A stretch of DNA of 33,344 nt from Lachnospiraceae bacterium (GTDB taxonomy: Bacteria; Bacillota; Clostridia; Lachnospirales; Lachnospiraceae), in NCBI GenBank assembly GCA_910575075.1, contig CAJTCY010000027.1, forward strand, positions 1 through 33,344. The letters are read 5' to 3'. The notes under the pieces were generated by a model, which saw only the letters and a program-made list of their open reading frames with translations, was not told the DNA's origin and made no database searches. Position 1 is the first letter of the stretch; the number at the start of each line of letters is the position of its first letter. Below are positions 15,001 through 22,728 of the stretch, one piece after another. The position numbers were made by a program, and so were the translations under genes.

Positions 15001-15909
15001 GTGCAGACAGTTAAAATTGGAACCAGGGAGAGCCGTCTGGCGTTGATACAGGCAGAACTTCTGGCGGATTATATTCGTCGTTTTTGTCAGGAGAAGCAGC
15101 CAGAAATTGTCGCCATGAAGACTACAGGTGATAGGATATTAGACCGGAAGTTGGATGAGATTGGAGGAAAAGGGCTCTTTGTCAAAGAATTGGACCGGGC
15201 GCTCAGAGAGGGGCGCAGTGATCTGTCAGTCCACAGCCTGAAAGATGTACCAGCCCAGATTCCGGAGGATCTGCCCTTATTGGGTTTTTCGTGCCGGGAG
15301 GATGTCAGGGATGTGCTGGTGCTGCCCAAAGATACTGCTGAATTGAATCCTTTACTTCCTTTGGGATGTTCCAGCGCAAGGCGCGCCATTCAGTTAAAAA
15401 AATTATTCCCTGCGATGGAGGTTCGGAGTATCCGGGGCAATGTGCTGACACGTCTTGAGAAGCTGGACCAGGGGCAGTACAGCGGACTGGTGCTTGCCGC
15501 GGCAGGACTGAAGCGTCTGGGACTTGCAAGGCGTATAAGCCGATATTTTTCTACAGAGGAAATGCTGCCGGCAGCGGGGCAGGGGATTCTTGCTATTCAG
15601 GGAAGAAGAGGAGAAGATTATAGCTATTTGGATGGCTTTTTTGATATGAACAGTACCTGCTGCGCACTGGCAGAGCGCAGTTTTATCCGCACGCTGGATG
15701 GAGGCTGCAGTTCTCCTCTGGCAGCTTACGCAGTCATGGAATCCAGTGAGAAGATAAGACTGACAGGACTGTATGCCAGGGAAGGAAGCATGGAATATCA
15801 GGTAGAAGCAGTCAATGGCAGGAAAGAAGAAGCAGAAAGGCTGGGCAGAGAACTGGCACAGCGGATAATAGGTAACCTGCGCAACAAAAAAACCTCAGCG
15901 GACATTTGA
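15001..15909 (+). CDS. hemC: Porphobilinogen deaminase HemC
   Basis: This 302-residue enzyme polymerises four porphobilinogens into hydroxymethylbilane. Motifs: KIGTRESRLALIQAELL at the start, the catalytic Asp in HSLKDVPAQIPEDL, RSIRGNVLTRLEKL, PAAGQGILAIQ, and C236 in LDGGCSSPLAAYA, which anchors the dipyrromethane cofactor. The start is a GTG with GAAGGAG upstream. The last eight codons and the stop are inside the terminator hairpin. hemD, hemB and hemL, often adjacent in relatives, are not here. Confidence 0.96.
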   Translation: MQTVKIGTRESRLALIQAELLADYIRRFCQEKQPEIVAMKTTGDRILDRKLDEIGGKGLFVKELDRALREGRSDLSVHSLKDVPAQIPEDLPLLGFSCREDVRDVLVLPKDTAELNPLLPLGCSSARRAIQLKKLFPAMEVRSIRGNVLTRLEKLDQGQYSGLVLAAAGLKRLGLARRISRYFSTEEMLPAAGQGILAIQGRRGEDYSYLDGFFDMNSTCCALAERSFIRTLDGGCSSPLAAYAVMESSEKIRLTGLYAREGSMEYQVEAVNGRKEEAERLGRELAQRIIGNLRNKKTSADI

Positions 15910-15927
15910 TACGCTGAGGTTTTTTTG
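15885..15927. terminator. Strong bidirectional terminator overlapping hemC end
   Basis: AACCTCAGCG at 15891-15900 pairs perfectly with CGCTGAGGTT at 15912-15921, with A6 before and T6 after. The hemC stop TGA (15907-15909) lies in the loop. Confidence 0.9.
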
Positions 15928-15982
15928 TTCTATAGGAAAGACCTTGTCACGCTAAAGCGTGAAAGTTCCTTTCCCATAGAAC
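15927..15982. repeat. Dispersed hairpin repeat, copy 1
   Basis: Outer arms GTTCTAT/ATAGAAC (15927-15933 and 15976-15982), middle GGAAAG/CTTTCC and inner CACGCT/AGCGTG (948-953 and 956-961 of this kilobase) make one long stem. The 35 bases 15931-15965 recur at 18911-18945 with two differences. It sits directly behind the hemC terminator. Confidence 0.75.
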
Positions 15983-16097
15983 AAATAGCAATTATGCGCA
16001 GTTCGCGGAGAAGAAGTTGCTGCTTCGCAGCCCGCTCACGCGCAGAGAATGCGTTTTACGCATTCTTTTTCACTTATAAACACAGAAATCTCTGTGT
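15983..16097. terminator. Hairpin cluster between hemC and larC
   Basis: This convergent gap holds a perfect 8-bp stem AGAATGCG/CGCATTCT at 16046-16066 followed by TTTTT (a plus-strand terminator), and ACACAGA/TCTGTGT at 16080-16097 directly after the larC stop. A GC-rich stretch with GCGC ends lies at about 15996-16042. No gene is visible. Confidence 0.6.
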
Positions 16098-17447
16098 CTA
16101 AAGTTTTTTCCGGCAGACCTCCAGAGTTGTTTCATAAACAGTCTGGAACGGAACTTTGCATTGTCTGGCAGCGGCAGCCACATCTTCATATTCTGGTTTA
16201 AATTTGCTGATACCATAGCCGGTACTGATTTTCACCGTGATTTCTCCGTAAACAGTGGAAATTTTCCGGAACTGTGCATCTAAGGTTCTGCGGTAGCAAG
16301 GCTGGATGCGGATTCCACGGGTGGCAGTATGTGTGAGAATCAGACGGCTGAAACGGCTTTCTTCCTGAAGATTGCAAAGAACTGTCAATAATGTGCCTGG
16401 ACGGTTTTTTTTCATATAGACAGGGGTAGTATATACCTCCAGCGCGCCAGCTTCCCGCAGAAGCGTTACTGCATAGGAGACAGCTTCTGGCGACATATCA
16501 TCCAGATTACAGGAGAGCTCCAGAATCTGATCAAGGCTGTGGAATTGTTCAGTATAGTAGTCTGGGCGTGTTTCCTCCTGATTTGGAAATTTTAGTATTC
16601 CAGGTGAAAAAGAATCGGGAAGCTGTCTGGGAGCTGGTACAGGAAGAGCGTTTAATGTTCCCAGGAACGCGCGCACGCAGTTTGCTGAGGGAAAATCTTT
16701 GGTTCCCATGCCGTATCCCGTGCGCTCTACAGAGATAGGGGGCATGGGGGTAAACTGGCTGACAAAATGTTTCAGCAGGGCAGCTCCGGTAGGCGTGCAT
16801 AATTCGCCTTCGATGTTTCCTGCATAGATAGGAATATCTTTGAGAATTTCAGCTGTGGCAGGAGCAGGCACTGGAAGAATTCCATGGGCACAGCGGACAC
16901 TGCCGGTTCCTACATGAACGGGTGAAGCAATAATTTGTTCTGGATGCAGAAGTTCCATTAAAAGACAGCAGCCAACTACGTCCATCAGGGCGTCGAATGT
17001 GCCGACTTCATGGAAATGAATCTGGGAAATGTCCATGTTATGCGCCAGGCTTTCTGCATTGCCGATAAGAGTATAAACTGCTCTGGCGTGTTCTTTTATC
17101 GTATTGGAGATTGGAAGTTTTTCAATCCTCGTCAGCATTTCCGGGTAACTGATGTGCAGATGTCCAAAATCAGCATGTTCGCCATTGCTTGTATGCGTAT
17201 GCTCAGTAAAGTGTTGCGGGACGGAATTTTCAGATTCTTCCTGACCCAGGATGACAACATTCATCTTGGTTCCCCAGATGCCGCATTTTTCAGACGGCGA
17301 AGCCTGTATCAGTATCTGGTTTGGAAACAAATTATTCATGGTTTTAAGGAAGGACTCTTTCTGGGAATCAGATAAAAGTTCGTAGAGGGCTCCCATGAGC
17401 ATATCTCCGGAAGCTCCCATGTTGCATTCAATAAAAAGTGTTCTCAT
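16098..17447 (-). CDS. larC: Nickel pincer cofactor synthase LarC
   Basis: This 449-residue protein inserts nickel into the pyridinium bis-thiocarboxylate mononucleotide cofactor of lactate racemase-type enzymes, using CTP. It has the typical start RTLFIECNMGASGDMLMGAL, an internal His-rich stretch near 80-100, HFHEVGTFDALMDVVG, PVHVGTGSVRCAHGILPVPAPATAEIL (two blocks), GELCTPTGAALL and ERTGYGMGTKDF. It is a single intact frame, unlike L. plantarum, where larC is split by a programmed frameshift. AGGAGG lies within the end of larB, and the ATG overlaps the larB stop by four bases. Neither larE nor larA is in the window. Confidence 0.95.
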   Translation of the reverse strand: MRTLFIECNMGASGDMLMGALYELLSDSQKESFLKTMNNLFPNQILIQASPSEKCGIWGTKMNVVILGQEESENSVPQHFTEHTHTSNGEHADFGHLHISYPEMLTRIEKLPISNTIKEHARAVYTLIGNAESLAHNMDISQIHFHEVGTFDALMDVVGCCLLMELLHPEQIIASPVHVGTGSVRCAHGILPVPAPATAEILKDIPIYAGNIEGELCTPTGAALLKHFVSQFTPMPPISVERTGYGMGTKDFPSANCVRAFLGTLNALPVPAPRQLPDSFSPGILKFPNQEETRPDYYTEQFHSLDQILELSCNLDDMSPEAVSYAVTLLREAGALEVYTTPVYMKKNRPGTLLTVLCNLQEESRFSRLILTHTATRGIRIQPCYRRTLDAQFRKISTVYGEITVKISTGYGISKFKPEYEDVAAAARQCKVPFQTVYETTLEVCRKKL

Positions 17448-18205
17448 GATTCATTACCTCCTATATGATTAATCATGCTGGCAAGATAGCCAGCGCCAAA
17501 ACCGTTGTCAATATTGACTACGCTGACTCCGCTGGCACAGGAATTCAGCATGGATAACAGAGCAGAAAGCCCCTGAAAATTTGCGCCGTAGCCAATGCTG
17601 GTGGGAACTGCAATCACCGGACAGTCAGCCAGACCGCCGATCACGCTGGCGAGAGCGCCCTCCATGCCCGCTACGGCGATGATGACGGTAGCTTTGGCAA
17701 TGGTATCTGCGTGAGAGAGAAGACGATGGATTCCTGCGACACCCACATCATACAGCCGCTCTACCTTATTTCCAAGGACCTCAGCAGTGAGCGCAGCTTC
17801 TTCTGCCACTGGAATATCGCTGGTGCCTCCTGTGGCGACAACAATCGTTCCGGAAGCGGTAAGCAGTTCCAGGCGGTTGACAACTCCTATATGGGAAATA
17901 TTGTCATAGGTAAGGGAAAAATGCTGGGTGAGATAATCTGCAGATTTTTCCGAAAGCCGTGTAATTAAAATATTCTGCGGACAATGGGAGAGCAGAGAAT
18001 GGATAATGCCTTCTATTTGTTCTGCGGTCTTTCCTGCACCATAAATTACCTCAGGCGTTCCCTGGCGGATTGCCCTGTGATGGTCAATTTTGGCATAGCC
18101 CAGGTCTTCAAACGGGCAGATTTTTAATTTTTCGTAGGCGTCCTGAATCTCCAGAGCACCGTCTTTGACTTGCTGTAAGACAGAAAAAATTTGCTTTGAT
18201 ACCAT
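17444..18205 (-). CDS. larB: Pyridinium-3,5-biscarboxylate mononucleotide synthase LarB
   Basis: This 253-residue protein carboxylates and hydrolyses nicotinic acid adenine dinucleotide, the first step to the nickel pincer cofactor. The N-terminal 80 residues include DLGYAKIDHHRAIRQGTPEVIYGAGK; the C-terminal domain resembles PurE: VVATGGTSDIPVAEEA, YDVGVAGIHRL, VAGMEGALASVIGGLADCPVIAVPTSIGYGA (in blocks) and NIDNGFGAGYLA. It is the first gene of a larB-larC unit with a clear promoter at 18260-18288. Confidence 0.95.
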   Translation of the reverse strand: MVSKQIFSVLQQVKDGALEIQDAYEKLKICPFEDLGYAKIDHHRAIRQGTPEVIYGAGKTAEQIEGIIHSLLSHCPQNILITRLSEKSADYLTQHFSLTYDNISHIGVVNRLELLTASGTIVVATGGTSDIPVAEEAALTAEVLGNKVERLYDVGVAGIHRLLSHADTIAKATVIIAVAGMEGALASVIGGLADCPVIAVPTSIGYGANFQGLSALLSMLNSCASGVSVVNIDNGFGAGYLASMINHIGGNES

Positions 18206-18221
18206 TATAACCTCTTTTCTG

Positions 18222-18248
18222 CAGAAAAAACATCTGCTTACCGGATGT
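18222..18248 (-). promoter_or_regulatory. Possible small attenuator in larB leader
   Basis: On the minus strand ACATC (18248-18244) can pair with GATGT (18234-18230), followed by TTTTT, which looks like a weak terminator. Part of it (GCAGA) can instead pair with TCTGC just downstream (18225-18221). The two stems exclude each other. Both are only five base pairs. Confidence 0.25.
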
Positions 18249-18259
18249 ATTTATGAATA

Positions 18260-18288
18260 ATTATAGGTTTTTCCCACACAATAGTCAA
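18260..18288 (-). promoter_or_regulatory. larBC promoter
   Basis: On the minus strand TTGACT (18288-18283) and TATAAT (18265-18260) are 17 bases apart, close to consensus. The start would be near 18253, giving a leader of about 48 bases. Confidence 0.75.
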
Positions 18289-18594
18289 GAAAGATACTTT
18301 TTTGTATTGCCGGTTATTTGTAAAATATTGGTTGAAATTACAATTTTTCCATAATTTATTTGGAGAAAAATGGATGTTCTTACAAGAGGGAAAAGAAAAA
18401 TCAGAAAAAAAAGGCAGAGGACAAGTATTTTATTGAAGGAAATAACAAAATTTACGGGGAATATGCATTGGTTTTGGGCGATTTTCTGGAAAAAGAAAGA
18501 AAGGAGAAATTTGACAAATTTATAAATTGGTGGCATAATTTCCGCAAGCTCAGACAAACGCAAAACAAATGCAAGGTAAGAAAGGATGAGGACT
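18289..18594 (+). promoter_or_regulatory. AT-rich gap with promoter of HPr-like gene
   Basis: The useful signal is TTGACA at 18511-18516 and CATAAT at 18534-18539 with 17-base spacing, a near-consensus promoter starting about 18546, 50 bases before the HPr-like gene. An 80-codon Lys-rich frame (18360-18602) crosses the promoter and is taken as spurious. Nothing else is evident. Confidence 0.7.
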
Positions 18595-18822
18595 ATGAAT
18601 GAAAAAATTATAAAATTATCAGATGCAGATGAAGTATGTGATTTTGTAAGTGCCGCTGGTAAGTGCGATTTTGATATAGACATTTCTGACCAGCGCATGG
18701 TGATTGATGCTAAGTCTATTTTAGGAGTTATGGGACTTGGAGTAGAAAAGGAACTGACAGTAAAATATGGCGGTGAAGATCTGAGCTTTGAAAATGTATT
18801 GAGTAAATATACGGTAGCATAA
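18595..18822 (+). CDS. HPr-like protein without phospho-histidine
   Basis: This 75-residue protein has the HPr fold pattern: an N-terminal strand, a helix (DEVCDFVSAAG), a strand with VIDAKSILGVMGLG matching the HPr AKSIMGVMSLG segment, and a final helix (FENVLSKYTVA). The GLHARPAA active-site motif with His15 is absent; C27 follows in AGKCDFDID. It cannot act as a normal phosphotransfer protein and may be a regulatory homologue. The start at 18595 follows AAAGGA by eight bases, and a good promoter and terminator frame the gene, so it is monocistronic. Confidence 0.75.
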   Translation: MNEKIIKLSDADEVCDFVSAAGKCDFDIDISDQRMVIDAKSILGVMGLGVEKELTVKYGGEDLSFENVLSKYTVA

Positions 18823-18863
18823 TTTGGCATAACCACAGACATACAAAGATAGACTAGAAAGAG

Positions 18864-18906
18864 ACTGTCGTTTTGCGGTTTGAAGACTGCAGAGCGGCAG
18901 TTTTTT
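18864..18906 (+). terminator. Terminator of HPr-like gene
   Basis: ACTGTCG at 18864-18870 pairs with CGGCAGT at 18895-18901 (one G-T pair), followed by T6. The T-run is also the start of the next hairpin repeat. Confidence 0.65.
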
Positions 18907-18983
18907 ATCTTATAGGAAAGATCTTGTCACGTTAAAGCGTGAAAGTATCTTCCTATAAAAGTGTCTTCCTATAAGATAAAAAA
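18901..18983. repeat. Dispersed hairpin repeat, copy 2
   Basis: The 18-base arms at 18901-18918 and 18966-18983 are perfectly complementary. Inside, 18911-18945 matches copy 1 at 15931-15965 (33/35), including CACGTT/AGCGTG. The right arm motif TCTTCCTATA is present twice (near 18948 and 18965), so the left arm has two possible partners. Like copy 1 it follows a terminator. Confidence 0.75.
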
Positions 18984-18994
18984 CAGAATCTAAC

Positions 18995-19124
18995 TGTCCT
19001 AAGGAATCCCCCGTGCAAGCACGGTACCCCTTAGGACAAATCCGCACTCGTGCAAGAAGAAATATGTCGCTGAAGCGACTGCACTTGGCGCGGCAAACCG
19101 TCCAAGTCCCTCATGAATGAGGGA
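18995..19124. repeat. Row of four hairpins
   Basis: In order: TGTCCTAAGG/CCTTAGGACA with inner CCGTGC/GCACGG (18995-19038); GTGCA/TGCAC with inner GTCGCT/AGCGAC (19050-19084); CTTGG/CCAAG with inner CGG/CCG (19084-19106); TCCCTCAT/ATGAGGGA (19107-19124). No gene fits this stretch. The last hairpin covers the region before the next gene's start and could mask its ribosome site. Confidence 0.7.
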
Positions 19125-19127
19125 TTT

Positions 19128-19475
19128 ATGGAGTTGATGCGGACTTGTCCGCTTTGTTCTCTTAATAGGATTCGGGTATCAATAGATAGTTTTATAAATG
19201 ATTATAAGAAATTTGCACAAATAAATACAAATGTTGTTGAAACTGTCCTAGACAGAAGAATTTCTAAGTGTTCCAGCAAAATATTGAAATTTTACGCAAC
19301 CGGCTTATATTCGCTATCCCTGGCTCAGATAAGCCTTTTCCAAACGTCCTGTTTGGAAATTGCTGATTACTATAGAACACTAAGAAATTCTAACTATCAG
19401 GACAATTTACAACTTTTTGTACCTATTTGTGCAAATTGCCAATATCATATTATTTCTTCACCTTTTGATACCTGA
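19128..19475 (+). CDS. Small Cys-pair protein, unrecognised
   Basis: This protein has about 115 residues, with CPLC near the N-terminus and PICANC near the C-terminus, a spacing that could bind zinc as a treble-clef fold. The LFVPICANCQYHI end resembles the LCANCH part of HNH nucleases, but the His-Asn catalytic residues are not present, so nuclease activity is doubtful. The coding stretch is clearly richer in A/T than its neighbours and is bracketed by hairpins, which hints at acquisition. Starts at 19113, 19128 and 19137 are all possible; GAGGGA at 19119-19124 favours the last two. Function is unknown. Confidence 0.5.
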   Translation: MELMRTCPLCSLNRIRVSIDSFINDYKKFAQINTNVVETVLDRRISKCSSKILKFYATGLYSLSLAQISLFQTSCLEIADYYRTLRNSNYQDNLQLFVPICANCQYHIISSPFDT

Positions 19476-19498
19476 ATCCTATAAGAAAAAAATAATAT

Positions 19499-19580
19499 GT
19501 GCGCTTGCACAAAAGGTAATGATTATCTCATAATTGTGCGCGGCGCGCAAAGTGTGCAAGCCTTCCCCCAAGATTGGGGG
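19499..19580. repeat. Hairpins behind the Cys-pair gene
   Basis: GTGC/GCAC at 19499-19510, a GC-rich dyad near 19536-19550, and the perfect CCCCCAA-GA-TTGGGGG at 19565-19580. The last is 29 bases before the helicase start. The style (short loop, perfect stem) matches the hairpins on the other side of the gene. Confidence 0.55.
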
Positions 19581-19609
19581 TAAATGATGTGTTTAATTGG
19601 GAGAATTAC

Positions 19610-21952
19610 ATGGAGCAGATTAAAATTTCTGTGAGGAATCTGGTGGAATTTATCATGCGTTCCGGTGACATAGACAATCGTCACGGGCGGGCGGCACAGA
19701 AAGAGGCGATGCAGGAGGGAAGCCGGATTCATCGGAAAATTCAGAGAAGAATGGGAGCAGATTACCAGTCGGAGGTTCCACTGAAAATAGAAGTGGCACG
19801 GGAACGGTATGTGATGATCATTGAGGGCAGGGCGGACGGAATTCTCACGGAGCCAGAGGGAGTGGTTGTGGATGAGATTAAGGGGATTTTTCAGGATCTG
19901 AGTCTTCTGGAAGCGCCTGTTCAAGTACATCTTGCACAGGCAAAATGTTATGCGTATATTTTTGCGCTGCAGCAGGATTTGCCGGGGATTTCTGTGCAGA
20001 TGACGTACTGCAACCTGGATACGGAGGAAATACGCAGATTCCGGGAGCACTATATGTTTGCAGAAATGGAAGCATGGTTTTTTGATTTAATCTCTGCTTA
20101 TGAGAAATGGGCAGAGTTCCAGTACCAGGCAAAGAAGGAACGCAATCAGTCGATTGCCGGCCTGAAATTTCCATTTCCCTACCGTGAGGGGCAGAAAGAT
20201 CTTGCAGCGGGTGTGTACCGCACGATAAGCCGGGAAAAGAATCTGTTTATTCAGGCGCCTACTGGAACAGGAAAAACGGTGACAACTGTATTTCCGGCGG
20301 TGATGGCGGTGGGACAGGGGCTTGCGGATAAGATTTTCTATCTGACGGCCAGGACCATAACCAGGACGGTGGCGAAAGAAACCTTTGATTTGTTACGGGA
20401 GCAGGGCTATCTGGGAAGGGTTTTAACTATTACTGCCAAGGAAAAACTCTGTCTCTGTGAGGAGATGGACTGCAATCCGGTGCACTGTCCCTATGCCAAA
20501 GGTCATTATGACCGGGTGAACGACGCTGTATTTGATCTGCTGGAGAGAGAACGGGATATTACCAGGGAAATGCTGCTGGAGCAGGCGGAGCAGTATCAGG
20601 TCTGCCCATTTGAACTATGTCTCGATGCTTCACTGTGGGTAGATGATATTATCTGTGATTATAATTATGTGTTTGACCCTAATGTCTATCTGAAACGTTT
20701 CTTTTCCGAAGGGGTGAAGGGAGAATATCTGTTTCTGGTGGACGAGGCGCATAACCTGGTCGACCGGGGCAGAGAAATGTACAGCGCTTGTCTGTACAAG
20801 GAAGATTTTCTGAAATATAAGAAGGTGTTAAAACTTTACAGTAAAAAATGTGCGGTCAGTCTGGAGCGGTGCAATAAGCGTCTTTTGCAAATGAAACGCA
20901 GTTGTGATTCTTATCAGGTACTGGAAGATATCGGAGAATTGGTTTTTGCATTGATGCAGCTTGGTTCTGCCCTGGAAGAGTTTTTCCAGAAAGAAGTTAA
21001 TTTTCCGGAAAAGAAAGATGTGATGGAGTTTTATCTGCAAGTACGTCATTTTTTAAATATGTATGATTTATTAGATGAAAACTATGTGATCTATACAGAA
21101 CATGAGCCGGACGGCAGGTTTAAGCTCAAATTATTCTGCGTCAATCCAGCGGTAAATTTACAGTCCTGTCTGGATAAAAGCAGGTCAGCTGTTTTTTTTT
21201 CGGCGACGCTTCTTCCAATTCAGTATTATAAGAGCTTGCTGAGTACCTGCCAGGAAAATTATGCAGTGTATGCACAGACTGTTTTTGAGAAAGAGCAGCG
21301 GCTTCTTGCAGTGGCTGCGGACGTCACCAGCAGATATGCCAGAAGGAACCAGCAGGAATTTGAAAAGATTGCCGCTTATATTTATGAGACAGCAAAGGGA
21401 AAAAAGGGGAATTACATGGTCTTTTTTCCGTCCTACAAAATGATGCAGCAGGTCTGGGAGTGTCTGCTGCGGCTGGATTTGCCGGCGGAACTGGACTGTA
21501 TCTGCCAGCAGAGCGGGATGACGGAGGCACAGCGGGAAGAATTTCTGGAAAGTTTTTTGGAGGAACGTGAGAAATCTCTGATTGGATTCTGTGTGATGGG
21601 CGGAATATTCGCAGAAGGGATAGATTTGAAACGGGAGGCGTTAATCGGAGTTATCATTGTGGGAACCGGACTGCCTAAGATCAGCAATGAACGGGAAATT
21701 CTCAAAGAGTTCTATCAGCAGAGAGAGGGGGCAGGATTTGAATATGCCTTTCTTTATCCAGGCATGAATAAGGTACTGCAGGCGGCAGGGCGTGTGATCC
21801 GCACGGCGGACGACCGGGGAGTGATTTTACTGTTGGATGAACGGTTTTTGCAGCGAGAATACCAATGTCTTTTTCCAAGAGAGTGGGATGAATTTCAGGT
21901 TGTGACGCTTTCTCAAGTACAGAAAATAATGGAAGATTTTTGGGAAGGATGA
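19610..21952 (+). CDS. PD-(D/E)XK nuclease fused to DinG/XPD-like helicase
   Basis: This 780-residue protein has two parts. Residues 1-150 show a RecB/Cas4-like nuclease core: H41, D76 in GRADGIL, D88-E89-I-K91, and Q110...Y114. Residues 190-780 are a superfamily 2 helicase of the DinG/XPD type: Walker A APTGTGKT (K222), DEAH box at 378-381, motif SATLLP, GGIFAEGIDLK and a final QAAGRVIRT arginine motif. Cys-rich blocks KEKLCLCEEMDCNPVHCPYAKG (in parts) and QVCPFELC suggest the XPD Fe-S cluster. A role in DNA repair or replication-fork processing is likely. The ATG at 19610 with GGGAG upstream is preferred over a TTG at 19574 lying in a hairpin. Confidence 0.88.
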   Translation: MEQIKISVRNLVEFIMRSGDIDNRHGRAAQKEAMQEGSRIHRKIQRRMGADYQSEVPLKIEVARERYVMIIEGRADGILTEPEGVVVDEIKGIFQDLSLLEAPVQVHLAQAKCYAYIFALQQDLPGISVQMTYCNLDTEEIRRFREHYMFAEMEAWFFDLISAYEKWAEFQYQAKKERNQSIAGLKFPFPYREGQKDLAAGVYRTISREKNLFIQAPTGTGKTVTTVFPAVMAVGQGLADKIFYLTARTITRTVAKETFDLLREQGYLGRVLTITAKEKLCLCEEMDCNPVHCPYAKGHYDRVNDAVFDLLERERDITREMLLEQAEQYQVCPFELCLDASLWVDDIICDYNYVFDPNVYLKRFFSEGVKGEYLFLVDEAHNLVDRGREMYSACLYKEDFLKYKKVLKLYSKKCAVSLERCNKRLLQMKRSCDSYQVLEDIGELVFALMQLGSALEEFFQKEVNFPEKKDVMEFYLQVRHFLNMYDLLDENYVIYTEHEPDGRFKLKLFCVNPAVNLQSCLDKSRSAVFFSATLLPIQYYKSLLSTCQENYAVYAQTVFEKEQRLLAVAADVTSRYARRNQQEFEKIAAYIYETAKGKKGNYMVFFPSYKMMQQVWECLLRLDLPAELDCICQQSGMTEAQREEFLESFLEEREKSLIGFCVMGGIFAEGIDLKREALIGVIIVGTGLPKISNEREILKEFYQQREGAGFEYAFLYPGMNKVLQAAGRVIRTADDRGVILLLDERFLQREYQCLFPREWDEFQVVTLSQVQKIMEDFWEG

Positions 21953-21968
21953 TTTAGAAAGGCTGTTG

Positions 21969-21998
21969 TTGAAGAAACAAGATAAAGTATGTTATAAT
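21969..21998 (+). promoter_or_regulatory. Promoter of Uma2 gene
   Basis: TTGAAG at 21969-21974 and a perfect TATAAT at 21993-21998 with 18-base spacing. The transcript would start near 22005. Confidence 0.55.
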
Positions 21999-22071
21999 TT
22001 TGTAAAGTTTCTATTTATGATAGGAACACTCAAGATACTACAAGATTGTAATTTGGAAAGGCATGGTGTAT

Positions 22072-22611
22072 ATGCAGGCAGTAAGAAGAGAAGATTTCTA
22101 TACGATTGAAGATATTTATGCTTTGCCAGAAGGAAAACGTGCAGAACTGATTGATGGGGATATATATTTCATGGCTCCGCCTGGCCGAAGCCATCAGCAG
22201 ATATTAGGTTTTTTGTATCGGAAGATTGCCGATTATATTGAATCAGGCGGCGGAGACTGTGAGGTGGATATTGCGCCCTTTGCAGTGTTTCTAAGTGATG
22301 ATAATAAGAATTATGTGGAACCGGATATCTCTGTGATCTGTGATAAAGATAAGCTGGATGAGAAAGGCTGCCACGGCGCGCCAGATTGGGTGGTTGAGAT
22401 TGTTTCTCCAGGCAGCAGGCGTATGGATTATTATAAAAAGCTAATCAAATACCGGACAGCGGGGGTAAGGGAATATTGGGTGGTGGATGCCTCTGTGCAG
22501 CTTGTAACTGTGTATAATTTCATGGAGGATGAAATGGAGGAATATTCTTTTGGGGAAGCAGTGCCAGTTGGAATCTATCAGGGATTTTCCATTGAAGTTA
22601 TGCCAGTATGA
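22072..22611 (+). CDS. Uma2-family (DUF820) nuclease-like protein
   Basis: This 179-residue protein is of the Uma2 family, a restriction-endonuclease-like PD-(D/E)XK fold common in cyanobacteria and Firmicutes. It has YTIEDIYALPEGKRAELIDGDIYFMAPP at the start (in blocks), the catalytic Asp in VEPDISVICD, the E-x-V strand WVVEIVSPGS and the YKKLIKYRTAGVREYWVVD signature. The biological role is unclear. Starts at 22063, 22066 (GTG) and 22072 share GGAAAGG at 22055-22061; 22072 has the most normal N-terminus. It is an independent unit with its own promoter and terminator. Confidence 0.9.
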   Translation: MQAVRREDFYTIEDIYALPEGKRAELIDGDIYFMAPPGRSHQQILGFLYRKIADYIESGGGDCEVDIAPFAVFLSDDNKNYVEPDISVICDKDKLDEKGCHGAPDWVVEIVSPGSRRMDYYKKLIKYRTAGVREYWVVDASVQLVTVYNFMEDEMEEYSFGEAVPVGIYQGFSIEVMPV

Positions 22612-22655
22612 TGTGCAGAAGCCCTTGTCGGAAAAATATCTCTTATACAGAAAAA

Positions 22656-22699
22656 ACTGCTGCGTTTGAGAGTTATCTCTTTGGCAGCAGTCTTTTTTT
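22656..22699. terminator. Bidirectional terminator
   Basis: ACTGCTGC at 22656-22663 pairs with GCAGCAGT at 22684-22691; T7 follows on the plus strand and A6 precedes it. It ends both the Uma2 gene and the convergent HPr-like gene. Confidence 0.85.
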
Positions 22700-22728
22700 A
22701 TGCATTCTTTTGTTTGTCTTCATCATAA

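Noticed and set aside
18360-18602. 80-codon Lys-rich plus-strand frame
   Set aside because: It overlaps the near-consensus promoter and ribosome site of the HPr-like gene; composition looks like chance in AT-rich DNA.
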